Assembly (NCBI GenBank): GCA_000611775.1
Contig: KK106982.1
Location: forward strand, 248,001-312,000
DNA length: 64,000 nucleotides
Direction of reading: 5' to 3'
DNA from: Umbilicaria muhlenbergii
Taxonomy: Eukaryota > Ascomycota > Lecanoromycetes > Umbilicariales > Umbilicariaceae
Position numbers and translations under genes: made by a program. The notes beneath the pieces were generated by a model, which was given only the letters and a program-made list of their open reading frames with translations, was not told the origin of the DNA and ran no database searches. Positions 1 through 9,196 of this stretch are shown here, one piece after another; position 1 is the stretch's first letter, and each line of letters begins with the position of its first letter.

Positions 1-184
1 TCAGCCTGTAAATCTCAGCGGTATTCTATTTCCCATGACTCGAGGACAGTCTGGCATCCTCCAACGCCTGATCTAATATTCTCTGTTGAGGTTGCCAAGA
101 TCCTCACATACGCAACAAAGTAAGCTCTCTACTACGGCGTGCTTTTCCGGCTTCAAATCGCAGTCAGTTGACGGACATGGAAGT

Positions 185-2314
185 ATGTCGTCCGTTCGCC
201 TTCCCAAAGGCCTCTCCGCGAACAACATCATAGTGACTCCTACACGTGGATCTACTCGCGCGAAGAATCGAAAACGAAATGCCAGTCCTTCCCCAACCGC
301 GAAGACGCGCGCTACAACACGTGCCGATGTCAAAGGCACTAAGAATGTTGACTACGACATGAAGCACCATCCAATGGACGATACGATGCGCCCAAAAGCT
401 GCTGCGAAGAGGGCTGCTGTAAACTCCACTACGCATAATACCATTGGCAAGGGCTCAAACAAAAGTTCAGCAAGCGGCGGCAGTAAGTCCAACACGGCGG
501 CTCTCAAGAAGACGACCTCCAAAAGTGTTGAGCGCAAAACTGCGGCGAATAAGCACCCGGCAAAGCAGGACCTGTCTACTTTGCTCGACAAGCCCTTAGG
601 AGATGCATGGTCGGACCTAGCGGTAATCGATCGTAGGATATTCCGCCTTCAGGCAGGCGCTCCTGCTGGTGCAGAGACATTGCCTTTCCAGTGGCCTCAG
701 TTAGCAACCCAACTCGATCAGGAGGGTCTTCTCACGAAAGCACAGCTGAAGGCTTGTGGGGGTATTAACGCTCTGGTTGAACGCTACGAACTTATTCGTC
801 GACATGTGCAAAAGCTATTTGGTGCAGCAGATGAAGCAACTGACCGGACTGATTTCAAGGTCTTGTACGCCGAAGGGTTCGATTTCTATGACTTGGTGGG
901 TAGTAACGCCAAATATGTGCACGTCACGGATCGGGACGCAGCGGCAGAACATACAGCGAAGACGGCCAAGGCCAATCTCACCGAAGAGGGTGAAGCAGAT
1001 GTACAGGTGGACGGCGGTATAGCTGAAGATACTGCGGAACCTATTACACCTACAGCGGAACGCACGCTGGCGAGATCAGAGTCTGAAGAGTTTGAAGAGA
1101 TTTCATGGGAAGAGCAGGTGTGGGGCCTTGGAGGAATCCGTCACGAGGACCTTCACGACAACAATGATCCTATTGAGCCCATGGAAGAAAGCCGTGAGGA
1201 TATCTCTGCTCTCATTGACGACGTGATGATGAGTCAAGATGATATGAGCAAGCTCTATGAAGACCACAGGAGTCAGGCGCAGCCGACTGATATCATATTA
1301 AGCGATCGTGCTAGTACCACTCACAGCGATGAGCGCAGTATGAGTATTGCTAGGCAGGAGTTTCCCTCAGCAGTATGGATCAGACCTGGTTCAAGCCACC
1401 TTGTGGTTCCAGTTGCGAACATGACTGCCGAGTCGTCTGATCAAGTCACTAGTCCGCAAGATAGGCGGCTATCCATGCCTGATGTTGCCAATCCAAGACT
1501 TGGGCCTCTCATGCCGGAGAGCGTGGAGAGCTTGACGCGTTCCGCCATTGACCACGATGGAATCGAAAAAAGTAGGCCCGGCAGTTCATCGGTGGATCGC
1601 GAATGGGAGCGGGAGCGGCAGAAGAAGATAGACGAGTTCACAAAGGTTCTCAGCAATGGTGCCTCGTCACTCATGCCAGCAACACCCAAGGAGTCAACTT
1701 CGATTGCGACAGCCATATCGCCTTCTACAGATCTGCTAGTGTCTGGTCAACTCCTTGAAGACCTTAGAGCTCAAGGGTCCGATGCATCAGCATCTACAGT
1801 TGATATACAGTCGGCTGTACAGGATGCTGCAACCAGATCAACCGAGGCAAGCTTTCAAGTCTATGAAGATCAAGCTGGCAATACTCCACTTGTCATGAAA
1901 AAGGTCGCTCGACATCCCCTTTCACCTGGCATAGATATTTCTAAGGAGAACTTTGAGAACGATAGCGATGTCGGTGAAAACAGTGACATTCTGGCATTAT
2001 TGAACCCCTTCCATACTGGGACCAACAACAATCAACTCGATCAGCCAAGCCTCACTGCTTCCCCATCGGCAACCGGACACACACAGAGGGAAATAGGGTC
2101 TCCAGCACCTACGCACAGCATGAGATCGTTGTTTGGGCCTTCTGCGCAGGCAAACACCGACAACTCATTGGGATTGACATGCACATTGCGCGCCTCAGGC
2201 GGCTCAAGCCTTGTGGTAGCGACCAGCCAACCTGTTGGCGATTCAGCCATGTCCCTAGTGGAAAGCCCAAAGAGTCCGAAGCAGATACGTCCCAGAGCAT
2301 CAGATTATATGTAA
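185..2314 (+). CDS. Unrecognised Ser/acidic-rich protein, 709 aa
   Basis: I do not recognise this protein. The reading frame is open from base 86, but only by way of a TTG; the first ATG is at 185, so I start there. Residues 1-125 are basic and rich in Ser, Thr, Lys and Ala, as in a disordered nuclear-type tail. Residues about 129-245 form the only block that looks folded, with Leu/Trp-rich helices such as DAWSDLAVIDRRIFRLQ. The remainder is acidic and Ser/Thr-rich with many SP/TP sites (for example ESPKSPKQIRP near the end), which suggests a phosphorylated, largely disordered protein. No signal peptide or membrane segment is visible. It appears intronless. It could be a chromatin or kinetochore-associated factor, but that is a guess from composition only. 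Confidence 0.75.
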   Translation: MSSVRLPKGLSANNIIVTPTRGSTRAKNRKRNASPSPTAKTRATTRADVKGTKNVDYDMKHHPMDDTMRPKAAAKRAAVNSTTHNTIGKGSNKSSASGGSKSNTAALKKTTSKSVERKTAANKHPAKQDLSTLLDKPLGDAWSDLAVIDRRIFRLQAGAPAGAETLPFQWPQLATQLDQEGLLTKAQLKACGGINALVERYELIRRHVQKLFGAADEATDRTDFKVLYAEGFDFYDLVGSNAKYVHVTDRDAAAEHTAKTAKANLTEEGEADVQVDGGIAEDTAEPITPTAERTLARSESEEFEEISWEEQVWGLGGIRHEDLHDNNDPIEPMEESREDISALIDDVMMSQDDMSKLYEDHRSQAQPTDIILSDRASTTHSDERSMSIARQEFPSAVWIRPGSSHLVVPVANMTAESSDQVTSPQDRRLSMPDVANPRLGPLMPESVESLTRSAIDHDGIEKSRPGSSSVDREWERERQKKIDEFTKVLSNGASSLMPATPKESTSIATAISPSTDLLVSGQLLEDLRAQGSDASASTVDIQSAVQDAATRSTEASFQVYEDQAGNTPLVMKKVARHPLSPGIDISKENFENDSDVGENSDILALLNPFHTGTNNNQLDQPSLTASPSATGHTQREIGSPAPTHSMRSLFGPSAQANTDNSLGLTCTLRASGGSSLVVATSQPVGDSAMSLVESPKSPKQIRPRASDYM

Positions 2315-2793
2315 AGGAGTTCGCTCATCAGTCTACTGGACATGAGTTCCACCAATAGCGGCGCTCTACATTCTCTTGTTCCATTTCTGACTGAGTCACG
2401 TGCTCTAACTTCCTTGCTTTCCTTGCGTGGTTTAACGTCCACAACCCTGTCCTCAAAGTCCTTGTGCAATCTTTGCTCCTCATCTTCTGATACGTACGCT
2501 TTTGAGCACAGAGTCTTTGCACGTCTCTTACTACTCCACTGCCATGGTGACGATACATACGTCTTCGGCGAATTGCATTACGGCTCTGCATTCCTCTGCT
2601 GCAAACGGCAACATCCTTCAAAACAATGCATACCTGAAGCGAGTTCCTTTGTTTCTCGCGGTACGGAATAGCGTCGCATCTAAATACAATAGCTCTATTA
2701 CCTTCTTAACCTTTTTCCCGTTGATTGCGGCCTGTCTTGATACTGTGATCTCGCCACTATTACCGATCTATCACTCCTCACCTTACTATTAGC
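2315..2793. other. Intergenic spacer, nothing convincing
   Basis: This is a 479-bp gap between two same-strand genes. A 109-residue open frame at 2342-2671 lacks any recognisable motif and is most likely 3' UTR or chance. The last 80 bases are pyrimidine-rich, as expected just upstream of a fungal start codon. Confidence 0.5.
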
Positions 2794-4698
2794 ATGGCTG
2801 ATGTTACGATGGCCAACACCACCAGTCGAAGGGAAGGCATTAATGGCACCGTCTCTGGCCGCCGCAGCGCCCTCCGCACACCCACCCCAGTCGCTGAAGA
2901 CAGCAATCCACCTCTCCACACCGGCGAAATCCCCATCCCCCACCACCCTTTCGGCAGCGCCTACCTTCCCAGCTTCCTCCGCGACTGGGGCTCCCCCGAA
3001 ACCCACAGGGTCAGATTCGCGCACCTGAACTGCTCCTTCTTCAGCCACCCAACCAACCCCACTCCCCCGACCCTCCTCCAACTGAAACAGCACGCCCAAG
3101 CCCTCTGCTCCCTCATACAAACCCTCTGCGCCAGCGACCACGAATACGCGCCCGAGCCCGTCGACCAGAACGGCAGCGTCACCGACGCCTTCGACTGGCT
3201 TGAGGATCTCGACCGCCCGTACGAGAATAAAAGCCAAACGCACAACCTGCCCCTCTATTCCCTGGCCAACACCATCAGCACGCACACCGCCGCCGACGGC
3301 AGCACCACCCGTCTGGCCGGCTGCCCCTTCCGCCAAAACGAGCCGGAGAAGGAATCGACGGTCCGACTCGTCGAGCACGCGAACGCCCTACTCGAGCTCC
3401 TGGACCATAAAGCCCAGGCGCAGGGCGGCTTGTTGTCGCTGCTGCCCGCGCCGGGGACGGAGGGGCGGGAAGTCGTGCAGGATACGATTCTCGGGCAGTG
3501 GTTGGTGTACACGACGAACCTGGTGCAGCGGGTCAGCGAATTAGAAGCGGAAGTGGCGAACGCGCGGGAGGTGCTGGCAGGGGAAGCGATGGTGCCGATG
3601 CGGCTCGTGAGTCAGGGCGCGGACGCGATCGGGGATGTCGTCGCTGCTGCTGCTGCTGGTACTGCCGGCGGCGCCGCCGCCGATGGTGGAGATGCAGATG
3701 GAGGAGTGGGAAGAGTGGGCACGGGAGCGGAGGGGTTGGGCGGGCGCGTCATGGTGTTCCCGCAGGACCGGTACGTCCTCGCCAACTGCGGCGCGGGGCT
3801 CTGGGAGCGGCTGAACGAAGAACTGGCGGCCCGCGAACAGGAGGTTGAGGCTCGAGAGCGGGATCGGGCTCGTACGCTGCGGGGGGGGAAACTCAGAGGC
3901 GAGGTCGGGGAGGGGCATGTTTTGCAGCCGGTGACGTATATGGATGTGCAGAGCCGCATCTACCGCGTCAAGGGGTGCGAGTCACTGTTCGTCATCCCGG
4001 CGTTTGATATCCACCCCGAGACGGAGGGGACGCGGCGGGTGGAGGCGAAGGGGATGGTGCAGACGGTGGTGCGGCCGCTGGAGTACGCGTTGGGGGGGCG
4101 GGACCGGTGGCAGCGGAGTGAGGGGGAGAGGGCCCGGGAGGCGGAAGTGAGGGGAAGGAGCGCGGCGAGGAGGGCGAGGGGGTTGAAGGAGGAGGTGGTG
4201 GGGTTGAGGAGGGAGGTGGAGGTCCGGGAGCGGGAGGTGGAGAGGGAGAGGGCCAAGTATGGGGCTGTGAGGGCGTTGGAGAGGGATTTGGCGGCGAAGG
4301 AGGTGTTGGTTAGAGAGCAGATGGAGAGGTTGAGGGCGGAGAGGTTGAGGTTGGGGTTGGAGGTTGGGGGCTTGGAGGTTGGGGGGGCGGAGCCGCCGGT
4401 GCTGTTGGACGGGACGAGAGGGCCGGAGAGGGCGGGGCCGAAGGCGCCGGAGAAGGGGGGGACGAAGGCGCCGGAGAAGGGGGGGAAGGGTCCGGCGAGG
4501 GCAAAGGTAGGGCCGAGCCGCTCTTCTAGGTTGAGGTCGTTGTCGGGTGGGAGTTCGGGGGCCGAGGCGGTGGCGCAGATGTTCAAGGGGACGGCGGCAA
4601 AGTCGAGGGTGGAGAAGAAGGGGAGGGGGTTGAGGCCGAAACGGATGGTGGAGTTTGCAGAGGAGTCGGATGAGGAGGCGGACGGGATGGAGGGATGA
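2794..4698 (+). CDS. Unrecognised coiled-coil protein, 634 aa
   Basis: I do not recognise the family. ATG at 2794 starts an intronless frame. Residues about 1-250 include a folded-looking region with aromatic and Cys residues (SFLRDWGSPETHRVRFAHLN; HAQALCSLIQTLC). An Ala/Gly-rich low-complexity linker covers about 283-310. The block around 385-430 (VTYMDVQSRIYRVKGCESLF) looks conserved. Residues about 440-530 are a highly charged Arg/Glu heptad-like coiled coil, followed by a PEKGG-rich repeat stretch and a basic then acidic C-terminus (EEADGMEG). The coding strand is very G-rich after 3500, so the opposite strand is also open for about 800 bp by composition alone. No signal peptide or transmembrane segment is seen. 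A cytoskeletal or chromatin scaffold role is possible but unsupported. Confidence 0.75.
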   Translation: MADVTMANTTSRREGINGTVSGRRSALRTPTPVAEDSNPPLHTGEIPIPHHPFGSAYLPSFLRDWGSPETHRVRFAHLNCSFFSHPTNPTPPTLLQLKQHAQALCSLIQTLCASDHEYAPEPVDQNGSVTDAFDWLEDLDRPYENKSQTHNLPLYSLANTISTHTAADGSTTRLAGCPFRQNEPEKESTVRLVEHANALLELLDHKAQAQGGLLSLLPAPGTEGREVVQDTILGQWLVYTTNLVQRVSELEAEVANAREVLAGEAMVPMRLVSQGADAIGDVVAAAAAGTAGGAAADGGDADGGVGRVGTGAEGLGGRVMVFPQDRYVLANCGAGLWERLNEELAAREQEVEARERDRARTLRGGKLRGEVGEGHVLQPVTYMDVQSRIYRVKGCESLFVIPAFDIHPETEGTRRVEAKGMVQTVVRPLEYALGGRDRWQRSEGERAREAEVRGRSAARRARGLKEEVVGLRREVEVREREVERERAKYGAVRALERDLAAKEVLVREQMERLRAERLRLGLEVGGLEVGGAEPPVLLDGTRGPERAGPKAPEKGGTKAPEKGGKGPARAKVGPSRSSRLRSLSGGSSGAEAVAQMFKGTAAKSRVEKKGRGLRPKRMVEFAEESDEEADGMEG

Positions 4699-5063
4699 GG
4701 GATGAGGGACGGTAATAAAAACGAGGGTGCTTCTAATTGGATGGAGGACTGTTTTTGCACATGGCGTTTCTTGCGCGGTCGTGGTTAGAAAGTTCTCGAT
4801 AATTTCATTTCCATTCTTCTTCTCTGTTCAGTCCAAATCACTCTGATGGCATATCGAAGATGTCGGTCCCAGTCCAGGTGGAAGTCCGAACCGCGTGCGA
4901 TGATTGCAAGTCCTCGAAAAATGGTGGTGGATACCCACCCACCCGTCCGTGCTACGGAATACAAACCCCCTTACTTCAGCCCTATACCCGCTTCCCGCCG
5001 CCAGAGCTGTCCATCACACCTGCACCCACCACCTCGTCCTCCTCTCCTCTCCCCCTCAACACA
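4699..5063. other. Intergenic spacer with pyrimidine-rich leader
   Basis: This gap lies between a gene end and the thioredoxin-like start. The last 100 bases (about 4980-5063) are strongly C/T-rich, a usual feature of fungal core promoters and leaders. The frame is open upstream to 4860, but the predicted mitochondrial presequence begins well at 5064. Confidence 0.5.
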
Positions 5064-6162
5064 ATGATACCCCGACCCACCCCCCTCCGCCTTCTCGCCC
5101 GCCCGCCCACCCCTCTCCCCTTGCCGCGCCTTCCTCTCCCCTTCCTCACCCGCACCTTCCACTCCTCCTCCCCTCGTGCCGCCCACCCCACCCGCAACCG
5201 GATCTTCACGCCCGTACGCAACGAAGAAGAATGGACCTCCCTCCTGCTCCTGTCGGCCACAAACCGCACGAGCCTAATAACGCTCTGGACGGCCTCCTGG
5301 TGCGCGAGCTGCAGAGCCGTGGCGCCACTGGTGCAGGAGCTGATTGAAAAGGACGGGGTGGGGGAGAAAGAGGGGGGAGTGGGGTTTGCGGAGGTGGAGG
5401 TCGATGCGCCGGGGTTGGAGGGGTTGGGGGGCAGGTTTTTGGTAAGTTTTTGAAGAAGAAGTGGGCTGCTGGCTGTTGCGGACGATGTCGGCATTATAGC
5501 ATGTTATTGCATATCCGTCCTATCCGTCCCATCGCATCCCATCGCATCGCATCCCATCCCATCCCATCCCATTCCCCTCCTCTCTACTATGCGTGCGCGG
5601 GCAAGCACGCGACAAATGGAACTCGAGTGATGGGCGAATGACTGGCTGATACACACCTCCCCGGTACGTGGAGTAGATCACGTCGCTGCCGACGCTGCTG
5701 GCGTTTTCGCGGCAGGAAGCGCAGTTGAGGACGAAGGTGACGGCGGTGGAGGAGTTGAAGGATAGGGAGTTTTTGAGACGCTGGATAGAGGTTGAGGCGG
5801 AGAGGGGGGGCAAGGGAGGGGCGGGCGGGGGGGGGGGGGGGGGGGTGGGGGTTGTTGGGGAGGTTGTTGGGGTTGGGGAAGGGGGAGTAGGAGTAGGAGT
5901 AGGGGGTGGGGGTGTGAGCTGGGAAGTGGAGGGAGGGGGATGGGGGAGGGGAGGGAGGAAAGAGAAGGCAGGAAAAAGAAGGGAGGATGGGAAAGGGAGG
6001 AGGATGGGAGGGTGGTGTGAGGGGGGATGGCGTGGGGATAGGGGCTACTTGTACGGTTTGAGCGGAGTCAGGCGGTGGGATGTACACTATATGCTTCTGC
6101 TACGGATGTGGGAAACGGATGCATTGATGTATACAAGGGCTATACTCGGCGTAGCTTTGTAA
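5064..6162 (+). CDS. Mitochondrial-type thioredoxin-like protein
   Basis: Two exons are inferred: 5064-5441 and 5677-6162 (intron 5442-5676, GTAAGT...TAG, phase 0), giving about 287 aa. The N-terminus is rich in Arg, Pro and Leu with no acidic residue for about 50 residues and ends in FHSSSPRA, a typical mitochondrial presequence. The redox site is WCASC at about residues 77-81, in the context WTASWCASCRAVAPLV. The second exon supplies the cis-Pro element SLPTLLAFSRQEAQL and a helix. Thioredoxin-fold proteins of this kind reduce or isomerise disulfides; the matrix substrate is unknown. After the helix the frame runs into a 19-base G run at 5827-5845 and a long Gly-rich tail. Relatives I recall end in a short Gly-rich tail, so the last 100 residues may be misread or affected by an error in the homopolymer. 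Confidence 0.7.
5529..5571 (+). repeat. CATCC/CATCG pentanucleotide microsatellite
   Basis: About eight tandem copies of a 5-bp unit (CATCC with CATCG variants) lie inside the intron of the thioredoxin-like gene. The array is simple sequence and makes this intron (235 bp) long for the window. Confidence 0.85.
5827..5845 (+). repeat. 19-base poly-G run in coding exon
   Basis: An uninterrupted run of 19 G falls within the second exon of the thioredoxin-like gene, where it encodes Gly. Runs of this length are prone to sequencing and replication slippage, so the frame downstream is unsafe. Confidence 0.9.
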
Positions 6163-6433
6163 ATACATACACGTCGCAACCCAAGCGGCTCTGATGGTAG
6201 TTCAACCCAGTTGATCTCGTAGCCAAAGTCTTATATCCCCATACTGTTACCTCCAGACTACCCTAAACGTACGCCCTAGAAATGACACAAGCCAAGCACC
6301 GAGACACCTCGAATTCGCCGACCCATTGATCATTCATTTAGATTCGGCAAAGTCTTGCCGGACCAGCCAGCAAACAATCCAGAGAGAAAGATAGTCTCCC
6401 CTATGCGAATCGTTCGGAGACCTCCAAAGCATT

Positions 6434-7716
6434 TCATAGATTGAAGCCGCAATGTCCCGCCGGGTCACAAAACCTCCAGAGGCCCGCCTCCTCGGCCGCT
6501 TTCCTCACTTGCGAAACCTCCCCCAAAGACACCGGCCTATTGATATCTTCATAGCGCTTCGGACTCTTTTCCGGAACCTCGCCCGGCTCTGCAGCGGCAG
6601 TCCGAGCGAAGGACGTGATCCTGTCAGACGAGGCGGACGACCGTTTCGGTTTCCCGACATGAGCGTCCGGGCGGTACTGCTCCATGATATTGACGTACAG
6701 ATCCGTCGAGACGTGCTGGCCCAACCAGCGCATGATTTGCTCTCCCTCGCCCACCAGGCCGGGCATAACCAGATGCCGTAGAAGTACGCCCTTTTTCGCA
6801 ATCCCATCGGGCGTGAAGCACAAATCCCCGACTTGGGCGTGCATGGCCTTGATACTCTCCCTCGCCGCCGTCGCGTAATCGTCCGCCTTCAACAGACGTT
6901 TCGAGGTATCCTTATTCCAGACTTTCATATCCGCGAGATAGATATCCACGAGCCCGTCCAGCAACTCGAGCGATGCCAGCAAGTCGAACGCGGACGTGTT
7001 GTAGACGATCGGCACCGTGAGGCCCAGGTCGCGGGCGTGCAGGATGGAGAGCGCGACTTGTGGGACGACATGCTCGGGCGTGATGAGGTTGATATTGTGC
7101 ACATTCCCCACCTCCTGCAGCTTGAGGTACCACTCGCCGAGTTCCTCGGGGGTGAGGTCGAAGCCGGAGCGCTGGTGCGAGATGTCGTAGTTTTGGCAGA
7201 AGCTGGGTACGAGATCAGACGAGGACAGTAAGTCAGGGTTGTAACCTGAGACGGGCTTACACGCAGCGCAAGCTACATCCAGAAAAGAAGACGGAGCCCG
7301 AGCCGTGATGGCCTTGTATACATGGCTCTACCACCCAAGTGTCAGCCCTCTGTGACAAACAGATACACAGTTGGAAAACCGAGAGCAAGCACCCCACCTT
7401 CACCAAAATGCGGCGCGATCACAGAAACCTTGGCGTTCTCCCCAATCAGACAGAACCCCGTCCGTTCATACCGATTAACACCGCACAACCTCGGACAAAG
7501 GTTACAATTCCTCAGATGCGCATACGCCTGCGCCCGCTTCTTCGCGGCGTCAATAGACGAGAGGAGCTGGTAGCGCGGGAGGTAGGAGCCGTCGTCGAGG
7601 AGGAATGGCGGGGCTAGGTGGAGGTGGCGGTTGCGTTGGAGGTGCCGGGTGGAGGATGCGGCAGCATGTCTCGAGAGGGAAGAAGGTAAGAGAGTGCGCC
7701 TTGCGAGAAGATGCAT
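6434..7716 (-). CDS. Radical SAM protein, pyruvate formate-lyase activase-like
   Basis: Three exons (7716-7398, 7327-7261, 7202-6434) join in frame to 384 aa. The N-terminus is Arg/His/Leu-rich without acidic residues and looks like a mitochondrial presequence. A Cys cluster CNLCPRLCG sits at residues 71-79, and the radical SAM Fe4S4 motif CSLRCVFC at 124-131 is the C-x3-C-x2-C signature. This second Cys motif is split by an intron after Val129. The block HFGEEPCIQG just before it is typical of the PflX-like (COG1313) branch of the activase family. The rest (EHVVPQVALSILHARDLGL, ADMKVWN, CDPAGHCGFN at the C-terminus) fits the same branch. Known activases install a glycyl radical using S-adenosylmethionine; no partner is encoded nearby and the fungal substrate is unknown. 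Start chosen at the first ATG because it opens the presequence. Confidence 0.88.
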
Positions 7717-8428
7717 TGGGATGGTTTGCCCATGGTATCGTACTCCTTACTGGATGTGATTCATACTGGGTAAGGTAGGTAACACAGCGAACGGCTTGGT
7801 GAGCGGGCCGGGTTCGGGAAAACGCGGGTGCTGCTGATATGGTGAGGCTCGATGGTAGTCCCAAATTGGCCCAAGTCGGAGGAAGGCGAGCTTGTATTGT
7901 ATTGTTAACAGAGCCGCTGTTTCAATGTTTGGAAAGGATTGGAACATCAACAGCGAAGTACACGGTTTGCGTATTGAGAACAAGCAGATGGTCGTGACGG
8001 TCTCAGGCGTCTTTACTCAGGCAAACCTTACCATACGAGTGAACCGTGAAACTTTCCAGCTGAACCATTTTACCAGATTCGAAAGCACACGTTCCAAGCG
8101 ACAAGCTTGTAGGATGAATCAAGTTGGACTCATACACTTTTACAAATCACTATTTTTGATGTCTGATCCTTTTGTGAAAGTATTTTCCGAAAACTTGTCT
8201 GCCATCAAATCTCAATCATGTCCTTCGATGATATTAACCAGAGTATCTTCTACTCCTATATTCTTCCAAACACTTAAGGAAAGTCGGTCATGTGATCCCA
8301 CAATCATACAAGCACAAGCACAAAGTCCCGTTCAATTTTCTTTACAGCCCTTCGGATCCCTCCCCTACCACACTTCCTTCCATTGCGACCTGTGTATCCT
8401 ACAACTTTTGCTGATTCGGCGCTGTTCT
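7717..8428. other. Intergenic spacer, nothing convincing
   Basis: This gap lies between two minus-strand genes, 5' of the radical SAM gene and 3' of the small secreted protein gene. The only long open frame (plus strand, from 7892) begins at a TTG and runs into the exons of the secreted gene, so I regard it as chance. Confidence 0.5.
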
Positions 8429-9196
8429 CTACAAGATGGAGAGAATAGCATAAGCGCTGATACACGCGTTGAGGTCGGCCTGCAGAGTGACCCAGAGGGC
8501 GGCGATGAGAGAAGCCTCGAGGTTGAGGCAGACCTCGATTTGAGCAATGAGATTCTATATTTGGACGTGATGTTAGCTCCAATACATGCACCCTCCACTC
8601 ATGTGAATTGAAGTGGGAGTGGTGAAACTTACAATCCAGACTTGCAATAGCGCCTTCAGAGCAACTTGGACCTGCGCTTGAAGATCGACGAGGATGACGA
8701 TCGGAGCCACGAGGACGAGGTCCGCTAAAGCCGTGACTTGTGCAGCAATCAACTGTTTCGATAAGATTAGTTGGATGTCAGGTAAAGGGAGGGTGATGTC
8801 GTGAAAAGAATGAAAGGGGTAACGAACGAGTTGAAGATCAGCATAGATCTGTGCCTGGATCGTGACGTTCAATGCGACATTTAGGTTCAGAAGAACGTCG
8901 AGCTGAGCCTGGATATCGGCGGTGAGGGTGTTGATGTCGACGACAATAGTCTATCAATGGTGGGGAACATGTTAGTTTCTTGTCCCCCTTTGAGAGTGCC
9001 CGGGGGGAAGAACGCCCTCCTGTGTATGGAAGCTTACGGGGTAAAGGGTCAGCGCATTCAAGCTGGTACAGGACTTGGCGTCCTTGTCGACCTGGTTGGC
9101 TTGAGAGGTACAGGTGGAGAAAGATGGTAGCGAGGTGGCCACAACGCTGGTGGTGAAGAGGGCCAAGGCGCCGAAGATGACGGTTGAGAAACGCAT
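8429..9196 (-). CDS. Small secreted helical protein, 175 aa
   Basis: Four exons (9196-9038, 8950-8828, 8752-8633, 8554-8429), all interrupted in phase 0, join into 175 aa. Residues 1-20 (MRFSTVIFGALALFTTSVVA) are a clear signal peptide. The mature protein begins with a short region holding Cys29 and Cys43. Three exon-sized blocks of about 40 residues follow. Each is a run of Leu, Ala, Val and Ile with regularly spaced Gln, Asp and Asn, suggesting amphipathic helices (DINTLTADIQAQLDVLLNLN; LIAAQVTALADLVLVAPIVI; SLIAALWVTLQADLNACIS). Two further Cys lie in the last block, making four, so two disulfides are possible. I do not recognise a named family; it resembles small hydrophobic cell-surface or effector-like fungal proteins in size and layout. 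The start at 9196 is the only ATG giving the signal peptide. Confidence 0.75.

Noticed and set aside
86-184. N-terminal extension of the first gene
   Set aside because: The frame is open but begins at TTG; the first ATG is at 185 and the extra 33 residues look random.
3960-4760. 266-codon minus-strand frame opposite the coiled-coil gene
   Set aside because: Explained by the extreme G-richness of the plus-strand gene; the product is Ser/Pro/Leu low complexity without a motif.
7892-8611. 239-codon plus-strand frame
   Set aside because: It begins at a non-ATG codon, has no motif, and its 3' part lies antisense to exons of the small secreted protein gene, which has a signal peptide and good splice sites.
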